DNA of 64,000 nucleotides from Trogon surrucura. Taxonomy: Eukaryota; Chordata; Aves; Trogoniformes; Trogonidae. A program made the translations under genes and the position numbers. The stretch is from NCBI GenBank assembly GCA_020746105.1, contig CM036617.1, positions 174,000,412 to 174,064,411 on the forward strand, in the 5' to 3' direction. How positions within the stretch are numbered: position 1 is the first letter of the stretch; every line of letters starts with the position of its first letter. Shown here in pieces: positions 1 through 11,217 of this stretch. Under the pieces are notes generated by a model, which ran no database searches, was not told where the DNA came from, and worked only from the letters and a program-made list of their open reading frames with translations.

Positions 1-176
1 CTGGGAATTACAAGCCTGTCAGTGTAACTTCAGTCCCAGGGAAGCTGATGGAGCAGATCATCTCAAGTTCCATTATGCAACACATGAGGGACAACGAGGT
101 GATCAGACCCAGTCAGCATGAGTTTATGAAAGGCAGGTCCTGTTTAACAAATTTTAACAAATTCTAACAAATTTAC
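1..176 (+). mobile_element. CR1 LINE fragment, reverse-transcriptase region, cut by the window edge
   Basis: The plus strand reads as CR1 ORF2 from the first base: GNYKPVSVTSVPGKLMEQII, then a segment like the family's [15 protein letters not shown]. This is the start of the RT domain (N-terminal fingers). The element continues left of the window. On the right it stops abruptly at the codons after KGRSCLTN and runs into a short AT-rich tandem repeat, so the rest of ORF2 and the 3' tail are missing. CR1 is the dominant LINE of birds and reptiles. Divergence from the family pattern suggests an old copy. Confidence 0.85.
142..175. repeat. 10-bp tandem repeat at the broken edge of the CR1
   Basis: About three copies of a unit close to ATTTTAACAA lie where the CR1 sequence stops. 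The first copy overlaps the CR1 codons for SCLTNF, so the repeat was probably seeded from CR1 sequence by slippage or end joining. Confidence 0.6.
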
Positions 177-1599
177 ACCTGTTTCAGATTTATTTTTTTT
201 TTTCCACTGTCTTACCAGACTTTTCCAGAAACTCCTAAAGTGCCCAGGAAAGAAACAATAGTTTCACAAAAACATATCTTTTCTTATTTTGTTTCCTGCT
301 GCACATAACCTATTTTTGTCTCTCCAGACATTCAGTTTGACTGTTGCACTGAAAATTGCAACTATTTTGTATTTCTCAGCTCCCTTGGACTTCCACTTGC
401 ATTTATTTTATTTTTTTTTTAAGCCTAGGAAGTAATGGAATGGAACCCTGGAATAGTGTATCAAGAAATAGATGCCAAAAACTGTTCAGAAAGGTCATTC
501 TCTCTAACCTTAAAGTCATCTTCACCCACTTGTTTTCAGCAGGATATCATCCCTCTGGTATTTATACTGTTTACGGGTATAAATCTTTCCCATCTTTAGC
601 TTCTGAAAGACAGAAATAACCTCTCCTCAGTCTTGTTGAAGAGATTGTTTCTTATTTTCTTATCTTACCTTTCTCTGCAATCCCACCCCAGATCAGAATC
701 TCACATCAAATACTAAGTTTTAGAGGTAAATCATTTTACATTAGGTGAAGTCTCAAAAAAAAAAAAAAGATTCTGTTATCTGCAATTTTCCATCTGTATC
801 CTCAGAGTATATCTTCAGGTGACAGAAACATACTTCTATCCATCTTCTTATATTTTAAAAACATGCCATTAGTGACAGAAGAAATGTTTAGGAAAAGTCA
901 TGGAAAAAAGTAAGAACTGTCTATGACAATTAGACTATATTCTGATTACTTCGTGTGCTAGCCCTGTCTGCGCTGTGTGCTGCATAGATAAAATTAATTT
1001 ATTGTCCTACTGTTGACTACATAGAAATGAATTTATATAGATCTTGCAAAGTCTTCCACTTTGAACCATTGGAAACCTATCTGGAAGACAAGGGAACATC
1101 TTTTCATTACTATGAAAACTAGCAAAAGGTTTTGAGATCTCATAGTGAATTTATTGTCATTTCCAAAGGATGCAGCAATGAATCTGCCTTGTTTGGCCTT
1201 TTTAGATGACTTAAAATGTCAGGCTGCCTGGTTTTGACAGCCAACACCACCACAATGGTTTAAGTGATCAAGCAAGGAGATACCAGTTCTACTTCACTAA
1301 ACTGGAAAGCAATTATCCAATGAAACATTAAATTTCAAATAACTTTTGTCATTCATTTAACAGGTATTTTAAAAAATCTGACAGGCATTCTAGTAGCTTT
1401 TTTTTTCACATCACTAATCCTATCTTTGTCATAAGGTCAATCTTTGATTAATAAGGAGTTCTTCAGACATTTATTTACAGTTTAACAGAAACATTAATGC
1501 AAAATCTCTCTTGTTTTGAGGGCACATAGAATACATGCATTCTGACAGGTATCTGGTTCTAGGGACAAGATGTGGTATGTTTATCTCTCCATTGCTCTC
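177..1599. other. Unique AT-rich DNA, no gene seen
   Basis: No recognisable coding segment, RNA gene or repeat is visible beyond short T and A runs near 189-201 and 756-769. The 87-codon open frame at 356-619 has no recognisable domain and an amino-acid make-up expected of AT-rich noncoding DNA. Confidence 0.6.
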
Positions 1600-1705
1600 C
1601 TCATAAAAGCACAAGATAATTCAGGCTGGAAGGAACCTCAAGATGTTGAAAATCTCGAAGGATAGAGACTGCATAAGCTCTCCAGGCAGCCTGTTGGGAC
1701 ACTAA
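1600..1705 (-). mobile_element. Short CR1 3'-end fragment
   Basis: Read on the minus strand this is the last ~100 bases of a CR1. The plus strand shows a decayed tail followed by GGCTGGAAGGAACCTCAAGA and a segment like CTCCAGGCAGCCTGTTGGGACACT, the usual order at the reverse of a CR1 3' end. No coding capacity remains. It is old, with substitutions and small gaps throughout. Confidence 0.6.
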
Positions 1706-2884
1706 GGAATAAATGTTTTATGAAGATCCAGAACAATCTGTTGCAAGATCAAAAAAGATTTTAGTGTGATCTATCTTGAATAAAAAAAACCTTTCTGGTG
1801 AAAACAATCTTCCACTCTCATTTAAATCAATCTTGGGGCCTATATCTTCCCCTCTCCAATACCTTTCAAGGGTGATATCTTAATTTTTGATTTCTGAAGA
1901 GAGTTTTGAAGAATATTGCTTATACTTCTCATTTCTTTCTCTGAAAGTATTTTATTTTCAGCTCAATTTCCAAGCAAGATATTTGATTATGACTGAGAAA
2001 ATCATTATGGTGTTTGGCATGTGAAATACGTGCAATGAAAATGGTCAACATGTACTCAGTTTCTCTTTAAGTTCTTATATTCAGGTAAGCAATAGCTATT
2101 TTAAATATTTTGACTTAAAATAAATATTCATATATTGTAATAAAACTACCAAAGGCACTTGTAACAAGTCTTCTCCAAAGAAAGTCACGAATATAAAACT
2201 CAATACAGTTAGAACACCAAGGCAAGATCAGACGTTACAATAGTTTAAGTTCCACTTCTAGCTTTGCCTGAACGAAGCATGTCTCTTAAATTGATTTATA
2301 CTTCTTTGGTGATGTCCAGTTACAAAAAACGCTTCACTTAGAGCCTAAAATCTTCCTGATTCTTTTTCAAAACGCTTAAGATTACACTTCAAAATGATGT
2401 TGTATACGATTGTATGGTCGAAAAAATATTTATAATCAATTAAATCAGTTTCAGAGGGACATTGTGTAAACATTCTTCAAGTCTTCTCTGAATAGTGATT
2501 GCTGGTTGTGGAGGATGCTGTGTCCTGCTTCTGTAGGACTAACCACAAACAGCATTTCACTTGGGCTCAGTGCTTAGAAGGTGAGCTGAGAAACATCAGC
2601 ATTTTATCCATTAAGCCATCAAGGTTTTTCTTCTAAAGTAGTAGATAAGGAGCTTTAACTAGAATCAGAAACGTAAAGTTCAGCAGACTTTGTCACAGTA
2701 CATACCGGTATTCAGTGTTCTAAATGTCAACACACAATGGCAGAGTACCAAGTATGTTGAATCATATCACTGAAAGCCAGGAGACAGAGCAATTTTCAGC
2801 TTTCTAAGTCCAATTTATGTTTATAAATGGAAAGCTCAGTTTGAACCCTACTTAACTGAACAGACAATGCTAGCATGAGGTTAG

Positions 2885-3130
2885 ATTTTTATATGAGCCT
2901 GCTTGTTTTTCTCTAATTATATGCTAATCAATTTGATTTCTCATTTGAACTCAGACTAGGCTGTTGCCATGTAATAATCAACCTCACATTGAAGCAACAA
3001 GGCAGCTTTATATTTACCACATCAGCAGGGTTTAATTGCACATTTGGACAATGAAAATGAAGATGGATTCGGTTTCATTGTCTTTACAATGTAGCAGTAT
3101 ACAATGCACTTTTAGTTTGAGCTGACACAT
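2885..3130. promoter_or_regulatory. Possible conserved noncoding element
   Basis: This stretch has few homopolymer runs, several homeodomain-type TAAT cores (TCTAATTATATGCTAATCAA, ATAATCAACC, TTTAATTGC) and CACATTTGGACAATG. It resembles deeply conserved enhancers of developmental gene deserts by texture only. I cannot align it to other genomes, so this is inference from base pattern. Confidence 0.2.
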
Positions 3131-3956
3131 CTATGAAGGATATATCAAAATGTAACATCCAAATATTTGCTAACATATTGCCAAGCTTTTCTGTTTATGT
3201 TATTTTCTAAATAATGCACATTGACTATGTTCTGTTATATTTTCCACCATTTAAAAATAATGAAACATCTTATTATACGGCAAAAAATAAAATTAGAAAA
3301 ATGTCTGTTTCCAAAAAAAAATAAGGAAAGAGAAATTGCCCAAATTTAATATGAGGAGCACAGGCTTATTTCCTACTCCAAGTCCCGAAAGAAGTCATGC
3401 TATGAAAAGCATGACTATAGTTCTAAACCTATGTGCAAATGACAGCTAGAAAGCCAATTCATTTTGGGGCACTGCCTAGAAAAAAGTTGAAGAGGTAGAA
3501 GTACCTTTTTTAATGTTCCTAACAGATACACAATCGTGATGATTGAGAGCACACTTAAATCAGTGCAATTAAAAGTTTTATTTCTCAATCAGAGCTTTAA
3601 TTATGCAAAGCTTTAAGTACTCTCTATACGTCCATGACTGTGAATATACCCAAGTGTTTTTGCTGAGTCCAATACAAGACAAAGCCAGTGTCCAAAAGTT
3701 TCTGTGAGCTGCGTTTTTAAAATGCTCAATTGAATATCTTCAGGAAATATCTCTGCTTTGTCTGGTTTACTTGTGAACCTTTTGACACTGAATATGCTGA
3801 AATTATCTGTGTACAAAACCTTTATCCCAGCAGAAAATATAACAAAATATAATATCAAATAAACCAGGTTCCTGAAAAGACAAAACTAAAATCTGCTTTG
3901 GTTCTTATAGATAGATTTTTAGTTGGGTGTTTATATTCTAAGATTTTAAAAGGAAT

Positions 3957-4135
3957 ATTGCATTAATGGTATTGAACTTTATTGATAATATTGAAAATTT
4001 TGGATACATGAAAATCGTTGTCAATATTGACAATTGTTGTTCAATGGAATTGGGATATTGTGCAATTCTTTATTGTGTTTTTGAGATATATTGACTGATA
4101 TGCCAAATCCATTACTGCACAATTGCTATTCAGCA
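3957..4135. repeat. Dense ATTG/CAAT motif cluster
   Basis: Within 180 bases ATTG occurs 11 times (3957, 3971, 3981, 3990, 4026, 4033, 4049, 4057, 4072, 4090, 4132) and its complement CAAT five times (4022, 4031, 4042, 4063, 4130). About one per strand would be expected for this base composition. The spacing is irregular, so it is not a simple tandem repeat. It may be a decayed short repeat or a homotypic cluster of SOX-like (ATTGT) or CCAAT-like sites. Confidence 0.5.
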
Positions 4136-6551
4136 TGCCAAGCCAAGAAACTTTTATTTTATTTATAGTACTACCCTTACACACTAGACATTTTGAAAAC
4201 ATTCAGAAAAGTTGGTCTTTGATCCAAGGCAAGCTTGTTGTGAGAAAAATAAAAATATTGATCTTCTAAATAAATTTTAAATGTGAGGAAGTGTTTTATC
4301 TTGTTCTGGAGTTGAATGTTATTTTTAGAGTGTTTATATTTGCACTCAGGTTGTGACTGAACTGGTGGTATGTAAACATCATAACCCAGGGATTTTCACC
4401 TGGAACACAGCAAAAATCCACTTTTTTTTTTCACAATATTTGCAAGAAGACCACATAAAGACATCTCATTTCCTCTAAACTGTTTGGCAGCTTGAGCAGT
4501 CTTAACCTGTAAGTAGTTTTTTTTCCTGTAATTTCTTCAGAGGAGTCTAGTAACTTTTTCAGAGGACAATTTCTTGTGCTATTCTCATTCTTTTTTCTTG
4601 GAGCAGAGACTGTCTCCTGCTCTGCTGCATGAAGTGTACCGGGCTTCAGTTTCTCCACTCACTTTCCAAACTGTATATGACAGAAAATTTTCCTTAGCAA
4701 ATGAGTACCTTAGTCAATGCTTCTATTATTAGGAAGAAGACAACAACTTCTGTTTGGCTTATCAAACAGGGTTGTGAGTGAACATAACAAAGTATCTTCT
4801 TTAGGCTAACAAGCTCCTAGAGGTCATATGTTGGGCCAATATAAAGAACTTAGGCTAGTAAAGGAAACCTGAGGAGAAAGAAATGAGGAAGATTTACCTT
4901 GGAGAGATCCTTGGTCCTTCTTATCAGTAACCACAAGAATAATTGTTGTCCTTCCTCGCCTCTGACTTCGGAAACTCAAGAAAATTTGGTTATGTCTAAT
5001 GAAATTAATACTGATATTGGCACATATACTCTCACTTATCCTTCAAATGAAAAGGAAAATCAACAAAAGGTGTGCCTTTCTTTATAACTTAAGGCTACTG
5101 TGATCCTCAAGAGAAGATATTTTTTCTGAATATAGAGGTGATGTCCACCCAATCCTTCCCAGAGGAGCTTATGTCAGTATGTACAATGCCTATAGCATTA
5201 TATTTATCAATGAGAGATTGAAAGGGAGGCATCTCTGCGCCCTACTTATCTAAAAAGCTTTCAGTGATGATACAAGAACACCTGTATCTTGATTTATTTT
5301 CATAAGCTTTATGAGATTCTATAAGGATCTTTCTTTACCAAGACAGAAAATGTTATTTGAGTTAGGGCTCACTCCCAAGGACAGCTTCCCCTCAAAAATG
5401 GAGGTTTCAGTATCACTGTGAGACTTAGCAGAAAGTGTGAACAAAGATTCAGGTATTTGGTTTTGCCATATTGTTAACAAACATTCCACAGAGAAGACAC
5501 AAAATTGCTAGAAGTCCGAACCCCCCATTTTTTCAGGAAAGCTGTCCTTGAGTCTTTAAGGAAAGACCCTTGAGATTTTGTGCAAGATGTGTGGTGCTAC
5601 TCAGAGTTTTGATACAGAAACAGACTACTTCAAACTGCTCTTCTTTGAGGTTTATCACCTACTTGCACTTTCATAATCCTATCCTTTTTCCTCTCCTGTA
5701 GAATCCTTAGCAGCTTTCACTTAAGAGGTATTGAGAAAGGCATGCTGCACTGCTTCAGTAAAGAAAATATCTGATCTTTACAGCTAATATAGAGAAAAAT
5801 CTACAACTACTGCGGCTGCATAAATGTACAGCCACAGAGTGACTATTTACATAAATAGTACTTTTCAGAGAACTATGTGTTCTAGAGGCTATTTAAATGT
5901 TCATTATAATTTAAAATAGCAGTAGAGTCATGTGGTATGAAATAGAACCTTTATTTATTTGGACTTTTAAAAAATGGCCAGATAGTGATTGGTGAAATCC
6001 AGAAATGTTTTTCTGCTTTCTCTTTCCCAACACTTTTAAAACTTAGATGGAATTTCTGTTAAATTGTTCAGCTGAAGTATAAAACAATTTTCACCACACT
6101 AGAAAGGACATTATGAGAGTTAATCATTCTGTCAAGTGAAAAAGATTCAGTAGCTGGGCAAAAAAACCTGCAATTATCTCTTTTACTGAGCTACCAGCCA
6201 CACTGAAGTAGCTTTTATTAGTAAAGAACTTCTGCCTTTTATTGAACTGTATGAGTTCACAGACAAACAATATCAGCTTCCCACTACAACTTTCTAAGTT
6301 TACTCCATGATTTCGTTATCTAAGGTGATTGAACTCTCCAAAAGGCCTTCTGAGAAAGATCTGCCATTGAAAATCTCTCCCCTTTTGGATTTGTTGCATT
6401 CAAAATGCTAGCACAATTTTCTTTTGAGCTATTCACTATAGAATTTTTTCATCTTTTTTTTTCCAACCATGTAGCCTTTCTTAAAGTAGCTACCCCTGCC
6501 AGAAGGGGCGTATTGATAGCAAAGGTTTTTCAAATACACAGTGCCGTGAGA

Positions 6552-6665
6552 CATGATCATTTCTAATTCCAATTTTGAAGATTAATTTCAGTTTACAATT
6601 TGCACCTGCAGGCTGAAAGTTCAGATTTCATACAAGATCAAATCACAGGAATATGGTTCAAAGGT
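6552..6665. repeat. Left copy of an exact 114-bp direct repeat flanking an LTR
   Basis: The sequence from CATGATCATTTC to GGTTCAAAGGT recurs without a mismatch at 7832-7945. Allowing TG...CA ends for the element between, the duplicated flank is 111 bp (6554-6664 and 7834-7944). An ERVL integrase usually makes a 5-bp duplication, so this length needs another explanation. Confidence 0.95.
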
Positions 6666-7296
6666 GTTTTGGTTTGGCCTGGCCAGATTTCGGCGGTGGG
6701 GGGGGAGCTGCAGGGTGGCTTCTGTAAGAAGCTGCTAGAAGCTCCCCAAGATTGATAGAGCCAATGCCAGCCGGCTACAAAGAGGGACCCGCCGCTGGCC
6801 AAGGCTGAGCCTATCAGTAAGGTGATAGGAGAGGAACGCCTCTGTGAAAAACATATTTAAGAACGGGAAAAAGAACTGCGCCATAACAGCTGGCACAGAG
6901 ATGGAGGAGTGAGAATTTGTACAGACACCAAGGTCAGTAAAGAAGGAGAGGGAGGGGGAGGATGAGCTCCAGGCGCCGGAGCAGAAGGAGTCCCCTGGGT
7001 CCGTGGTGAAGACCATGGTGAAGCGGGTTGTCCCCCTGCAGCCCATGGGCGAGGTGCAGAAGTCTACCGTGAGGATCACCGCGTAGATGTCCACCGAGGA
7101 CTCCACGCCGTGTGGGTGGATGCCTGAAAGGGGACTGTAGCCCGTGGGAAGCCTGCATCAGAGCGAGTCGCTGCCGGAACCTGTAGCCCGTGGAAGAGAG
7201 GAATGCCCACGCTGGAGCAGGTTGGCTGGTGGGACTTTTGGGACGCTGCGGGTGGCCCACGCTGGAGCAGTTTCCCCCAAAGGACTGCACCTCAGA

Positions 7297-7325
7297 CTCA
7301 CGAGGGGTGGGCTGCCCCTCGTGAG
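7297..7325. other. Perfect 11-bp hairpin within the LTR
   Basis: CTCACGAGGGG (7297-7307) is followed by the 7-base loop TGGGCTG and then its exact complement CCCCTCGTGAG (7315-7325). It lies in the repeat-rich part of the LTR, upstream of the poly(A) signal, so it would be present in any transcript started in the LTR. Confidence 0.7.
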
Positions 7326-7660
7326 GTGTCTCACATCGGGCAGTTTGTGATGAATTGCCCTTCGTGGGACGACTCACGCGGAGAAGAGAGCGTGAAGCTC
7401 GTCTCCCGTGAGAGGGACCCCACAGTGGCCCTGGGGAAGAGTGAAGAGTCCTCCCCCGGAGTGAAGAAGCGGTGGAACCAACGTCGGATGAACTGACCGC
7501 AGCCCCCATTCCCTGTCCCCCTGCGCCGCTCAGGGGGAGGAGGTGGAGAAACCGGGATTGATGTTAAGCCCGGGAAGAAGGGAGGGATGGGGGGAAGGTG
7601 TTCTGTTTAAGATTTGTTTGCTCTTTCTTACTTCTCACTACTCCTCTCTGATTAGTTCTT

Positions 7661-7666
7661 AATAAA
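7661..7666 (+). terminator. LTR polyadenylation signal
   Basis: AATAAA lies downstream of a pyrimidine-rich stretch and upstream of a TGTGTTTTG segment. This is the usual arrangement of a poly(A) signal at the R region of this LTR family; the related LTR has the same signal at 33228. Confidence 0.6.
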
Positions 7667-7831
7667 TGTACCTAATTTCCCCAAAACTGAGTGTGTTTTG
7701 CCCGGGACGGTAAATGAGGGTGATCTCCCTGTCCTTATCTCAAAACCCTGAGCCTTTGGAGATATTTTCTCCCCCTGTTCAGCAGTGAAGGGGGGAGTGA
7801 GTGAGCGGCTGTGTGGGTACCTGGCGGCCGG

Positions 7832-7945
7832 CATGATCATTTCTAATTCCAATTTTGAAGATTAATTTCAGTTTACAATTTGCACCTGCAGGCTGAAAGT
7901 TCAGATTTCATACAAGATCAAATCACAGGAATATGGTTCAAAGGT
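7832..7945. repeat. Right copy of the exact 114-bp direct repeat
   Basis: Identical base for base to 6552-6665. The sequence then continues into AT-rich unique DNA (TATTTTATTATATATG), so this side looks like the natural continuation of the original locus. Confidence 0.95.
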
Positions 7946-9191
7946 TATTTTATTATATATGAATATCAGTCTGTAATAATTCAAATATGGCAATCTTAGC
8001 AAGTTGTTATTCTGCAATCAAGATAAATTTGACTCTTGTAATTTGTCCAATATTTTACTGTCCCTCTGTATTTCTTACTACAGAGTTTTCTTAGATAGTG
8101 CTGCATCCTTACATTTTTCCCCTTATAATTATTACTTGACATAACTTATGTTAATTTGTTCTATGAATCACTGTGAAGTATTTTAGATGGTTTCCATTGA
8201 CCTCTCTGTATTGCAGAAAAAAGATAGTTTTTACAGCTTATGTATGATTTAGCTACTTCAAAAGTGAGGCTACCAGTTCAGCCTATTGTATTAGCCCATA
8301 GGAGTGCTGTCATTAGGATTTTCCCTTTGTGGATGTGAGCAAGCTCTCAACCAATTCCAGATAAAAACTATGCCACTGTACTGATCTAATACTGAATTAG
8401 TAAATCCAGTGCTGCAACACAACACTGTGCTGAAATGACTAAAATCCCTTTTCAGCCACCTAAGAGAAAGGACAGAGCTATTACATGCCTTGTAGAAACA
8501 AAGAGAACAGAATCACTGTATCAGTTGTTGAAAACTTCATCTAATTGCCCCTGTTTTAGTACTGTTTAAGATGTAGCTCATTACAAATACTTTAAATTTT
8601 TATGAGCTGTTGTAACAGGCCAGGTCAAGGATTCTTTATTTCAACTGGACAGATTACATTAAATACTCTGAACTGTGATGGTGGTAGTGTTTTACAAATT
8701 ATGGTAGTGATAATATTTAGCAAAATGTGCAGCGGTCAGGCTTCCACTTAATCTTTCTATGGGTGTAACAACTCCACACCATGCCCTGGAAATGAGGAAA
8801 TGAGCTTTTAGCAGTTCTTCTTGTTAAATGTTAAGTTCACTGTGGGTCTTAGATGACACTCTAAAAAAAACCTCTCTTGATTTAATCTTGAGAAAAAATG
8901 TCTTTAATATAATCAGCTTCAGTTCTTTTACCCAACTACCTTACTTCATTCCCAGTAGCTTCAATTCTGTTCTGTTTCAGTTGATGCAAAGCCATTTGAT
9001 CCTATTTCATCCTTGAAGAAATCTGCTGCATTTTATCGTCTCTGTTTTTCTGAACACATTCTTCTCTATTAGTTCAGGCAGCAGTAGGATCTCACCCACC
9101 AGGACCTTCCCTTGTGGACTCTGTTTTGTGTTATATTCCCTGCTCAGCACTTGTTTGACTCCTATCTTGGTAAGAAAACAGAAAGACCATG
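7946..9191. other. Unique AT-rich DNA, no gene seen
   Basis: No coding, RNA or repeat signature recognised. The last five bases (CCATG, 9187-9191) are the left target duplication of the solo LTR that follows. Confidence 0.55.
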
Positions 9192-9597
9192 TGTTGTGGT
9201 TCGAGCCGAGTTACCGGCGGGAAGGAAACAAAGGAACCGCGCGGTCGCTCCCTCCCCCCCCCACCGAGAGTGAGGGGAAGAGCCCGAAAGGGGCTCAGGC
9301 AAAGGCCTCCAGGGGTTGAGATAAAAACAGTTTAATGGTGAACATAAAATGGTAACAATAACAGTGAAATAACAGTAACGTTTAACCAGATATAACGCGA
9401 GTAACGTGTAACGCGGAGCTCACCACCCGATCGGACCGGAAACCGGGAAAGAGCGCCCGCGCCCACCCCGACCGCTCCATATATATATACCCCGAGCATG
9501 ACATCACGATGGTATCGAATATCCTAGCGACCCCCTATGCCCAGATAGCTCCTTCACTGAGAATTAACCCTATCCTAGCTGAACCCAGTACACCATG
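9187..9597 (-). mobile_element. Solo LTR, avian ERV (ERVL-like), reverse strand, with 5-bp target duplication
   Basis: The LTR proper is 9192-9592 (401 bp). On the minus strand it begins TGTACTGGGTTCAGC and ends CGAACCACAACA, giving canonical TG...CA ends. CCATG directly flanks it on both sides (9187-9191, 9593-9597). On the minus strand the parts in order are: an upstream GTTAATTCTCAGTGAAGG segment, a promoter module at 9524-9499 (GATATTCGATACC then a CRE-like TGATGTCA), a TATATATATA box at 9489-9480, a CpG-rich leader, and an ATTAAA poly(A) signal (9336-9331). No internal region is present, so it is the product of LTR-LTR recombination. The perfect duplication and dense CpGs point to a young insertion. 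Confidence 0.9.
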
Positions 9598-10699
9598 TAA
9601 AGTGTATGTGATAAAAAATTCAACTGAGCAGAACCCTGAGCAAATAGTGTGGAAAATAGGTAGGAAGTGTGGAAGCATCAGCTGAAGAAGAGAAATGTCA
9701 TTTGAGCCGAGCATCTCTGTTTACAGTTTGATAACATGGGATGAGAGACTATCACACAATTGCTTTGCAACGGTACAATAGAGGGAAGAAATGTGAATAG
9801 TAAGGTGCTAGGTAGCATGGGTATATATGTAAGTAGTAAGAAAATAAAGAAGATACAAGAATCCTGTGGGTAACACAAAAATATATGTTGTGAATTGTTT
9901 CAATATGTGGTACAGAAAAGGAGATGGAGTGACCCAAAAATCCTAATGCTACTCTTTCATTTGTATTATATAGGTTATTAACCTGAAAAAAATTCCAGGA
10001 ACCAATTAAAGATCACGTCTAAAAAGCATTCAGGACTATCAAAAAGAGCTGTGATTCCACTTTCTAAAAATAAAATGTCATATTTCAGACGAACAAACAT
10101 GTAGTTCAACTCTTTCTTTCTGAAAACTATTTGAGAACATGAAGGAAACAAAGTTGTGTTGAAAAAAAGAGAGCAATAAATTGACTAAAAGTGAAAGAGC
10201 AGAATACATAAAGAGCCAGAAGGAACGTATGAGAGAGAACAGTTTATCTCTATATAATTTACAAAGGATATTCATAAGTGGTTTAGTGTTTTTAAATATT
10301 TTTTTTAGTGTTTTTAAATAGATACTACCCAAAAAGAATTCTACAGATAAAGAGTAAAACTACAAGGGTCTGGTTTGTATTTCTTATCACTACTAATAAA
10401 ATGTTCGGAACATTTGGCAAGATGATCTCTGGCTTATTACCTCATATGTTGTATTTGGAATTTGCCAGAATACATTATTGATGCAGATCTCATTGAGTAT
10501 GATCACGTTATCATAGAGGATTGGGAAATATTTTCTGAGTTCCATCAGCAGGCCAGTTTTAAAAACCATGTTTTAATAAAACTAGTTCTTAGATGGAGAT
10601 AAAACGTAAAAGAGGGAAGTAGAAAAAGTTTTAACTATTATTTAAATTAGATGCAAGCTTCCAAAAATCAGAATGGTTTAGGTCAAAAAACAGCTGTGG
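9598..10699. other. Unique AT-rich DNA, no gene seen
   Basis: Nothing recognised except a small imperfect duplication near 10284-10320, where TAGTGTTTTTAAATA is repeated. Confidence 0.5.
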
Positions 10700-11217
10700 C
10701 ATCAGCTCCTGCTCGATCAAAGTCACCAGGAATCAGCTGCCCAGAACTGTACCTTTTGAATATCTCCAAGGGTGGAGACTCCACAACTGCTCCAGGCAAC
10801 CCGTGCCAGAGTAAATAGCATTTCCTGGTGTTTAGAGGGATCCTCATGTTTCAGTTTGTGTCTATTTCCTCCTGTCCTGTCACTAGACACCAGTGAAAAG
10901 AGCCAAGTTCTATCTTCTGTGCACCCTCCCTCCAAGTATTCGTACAGTGATGAGCCTTACCTGCTCCAGATTGAACAATATTAGCTTTCACATCCTAGCC
11001 TTTTAGGAGAAGTGATTTAGTCTTTCAATCATCTTCACGATACTTTGCTGGATTCTTTCCCGTATGTCCACGTCTTTCTTGTGCTGGGGAAATCAGAACT
11101 GGTTCCAGTACTCCAAACACGGCCTAACCAGCTCCGAGTAGATGGGAAAGTTGCCCTCCCTTGACCTGCTGACAATAATTTGCCTAATTTGCTGACATCC
11201 TGATTACATGCATTTTG
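10700..11217 (-). mobile_element. CR1 LINE 3' part, old
   Basis: On the plus strand the reverse of the CR1 C-terminal ORF2 and 3'UTR can be followed. It runs from CTGCCCAGAACTGTACC and ATCTCCAAGGGTGGAGACTCCACAACTGCTCCAGGCAACC, through a segment for the family's SDRTxGNxHKLKH, to CATCTTCACGATACTTTGCTGG and CTCCGAGTAGATGGGAAAG. The last gives the family's [12 protein letters not shown] neighbourhood. The terminal octamers are not visible, and several frameshifts and gaps leave no usable frame. Confidence 0.8.

Larger units (their letters stand above)
1706..6551. other. Unique AT-rich DNA without a gene
   Basis: Nothing here reads as a protein domain or RNA gene. Separate entries cover an unusually ordered stretch near 2885-3130 and an ATTG/CAAT cluster at 3957-4135. 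The open frames at 3613-3858 (minus), 4431-4658 (minus) and 4899-5087 (plus) are 62 to 81 codons, show no known motif and have no convincing splice context. Confidence 0.55.
6665..7833 (+). mobile_element. Avian ERVL-type long solo LTR (fossil)
   Basis: This GC-rich 1.17-kb block begins TGTTTTGGTTTGGCC and sits in AT-rich DNA. In order it shows a TATA-like CATATTTAAG (about 6852), a region of degenerate repeats built on CCGTGGGA...CCCACGCTGGAGCAG (about 7130-7420), and a poly(A) signal AATAAA at 7661. A T-rich R/U5 and a CCCGGGACGGTAA segment follow. The same family recurs at 32204-33407, and the layout matches a common avian ERVL LTR. No internal gag or pol region is attached. It looks fairly young: CpGs are kept and the flanking duplication is exact. 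The element does not look like a clean integration product, because one end departs from the family's usual terminus. Open frames inside it (such as 6934-7509 minus) are by-products of GC-rich sequence. Confidence 0.85.

Noticed and set aside
6934-7509. 191-codon minus-strand open frame, and a 97-codon plus-strand frame overlapping it
   Set aside because: Both lie in the GC-rich LTR, where stops are rare in all frames. They have no domain, and the composition (Arg/Ser/Pro) follows the repeats.
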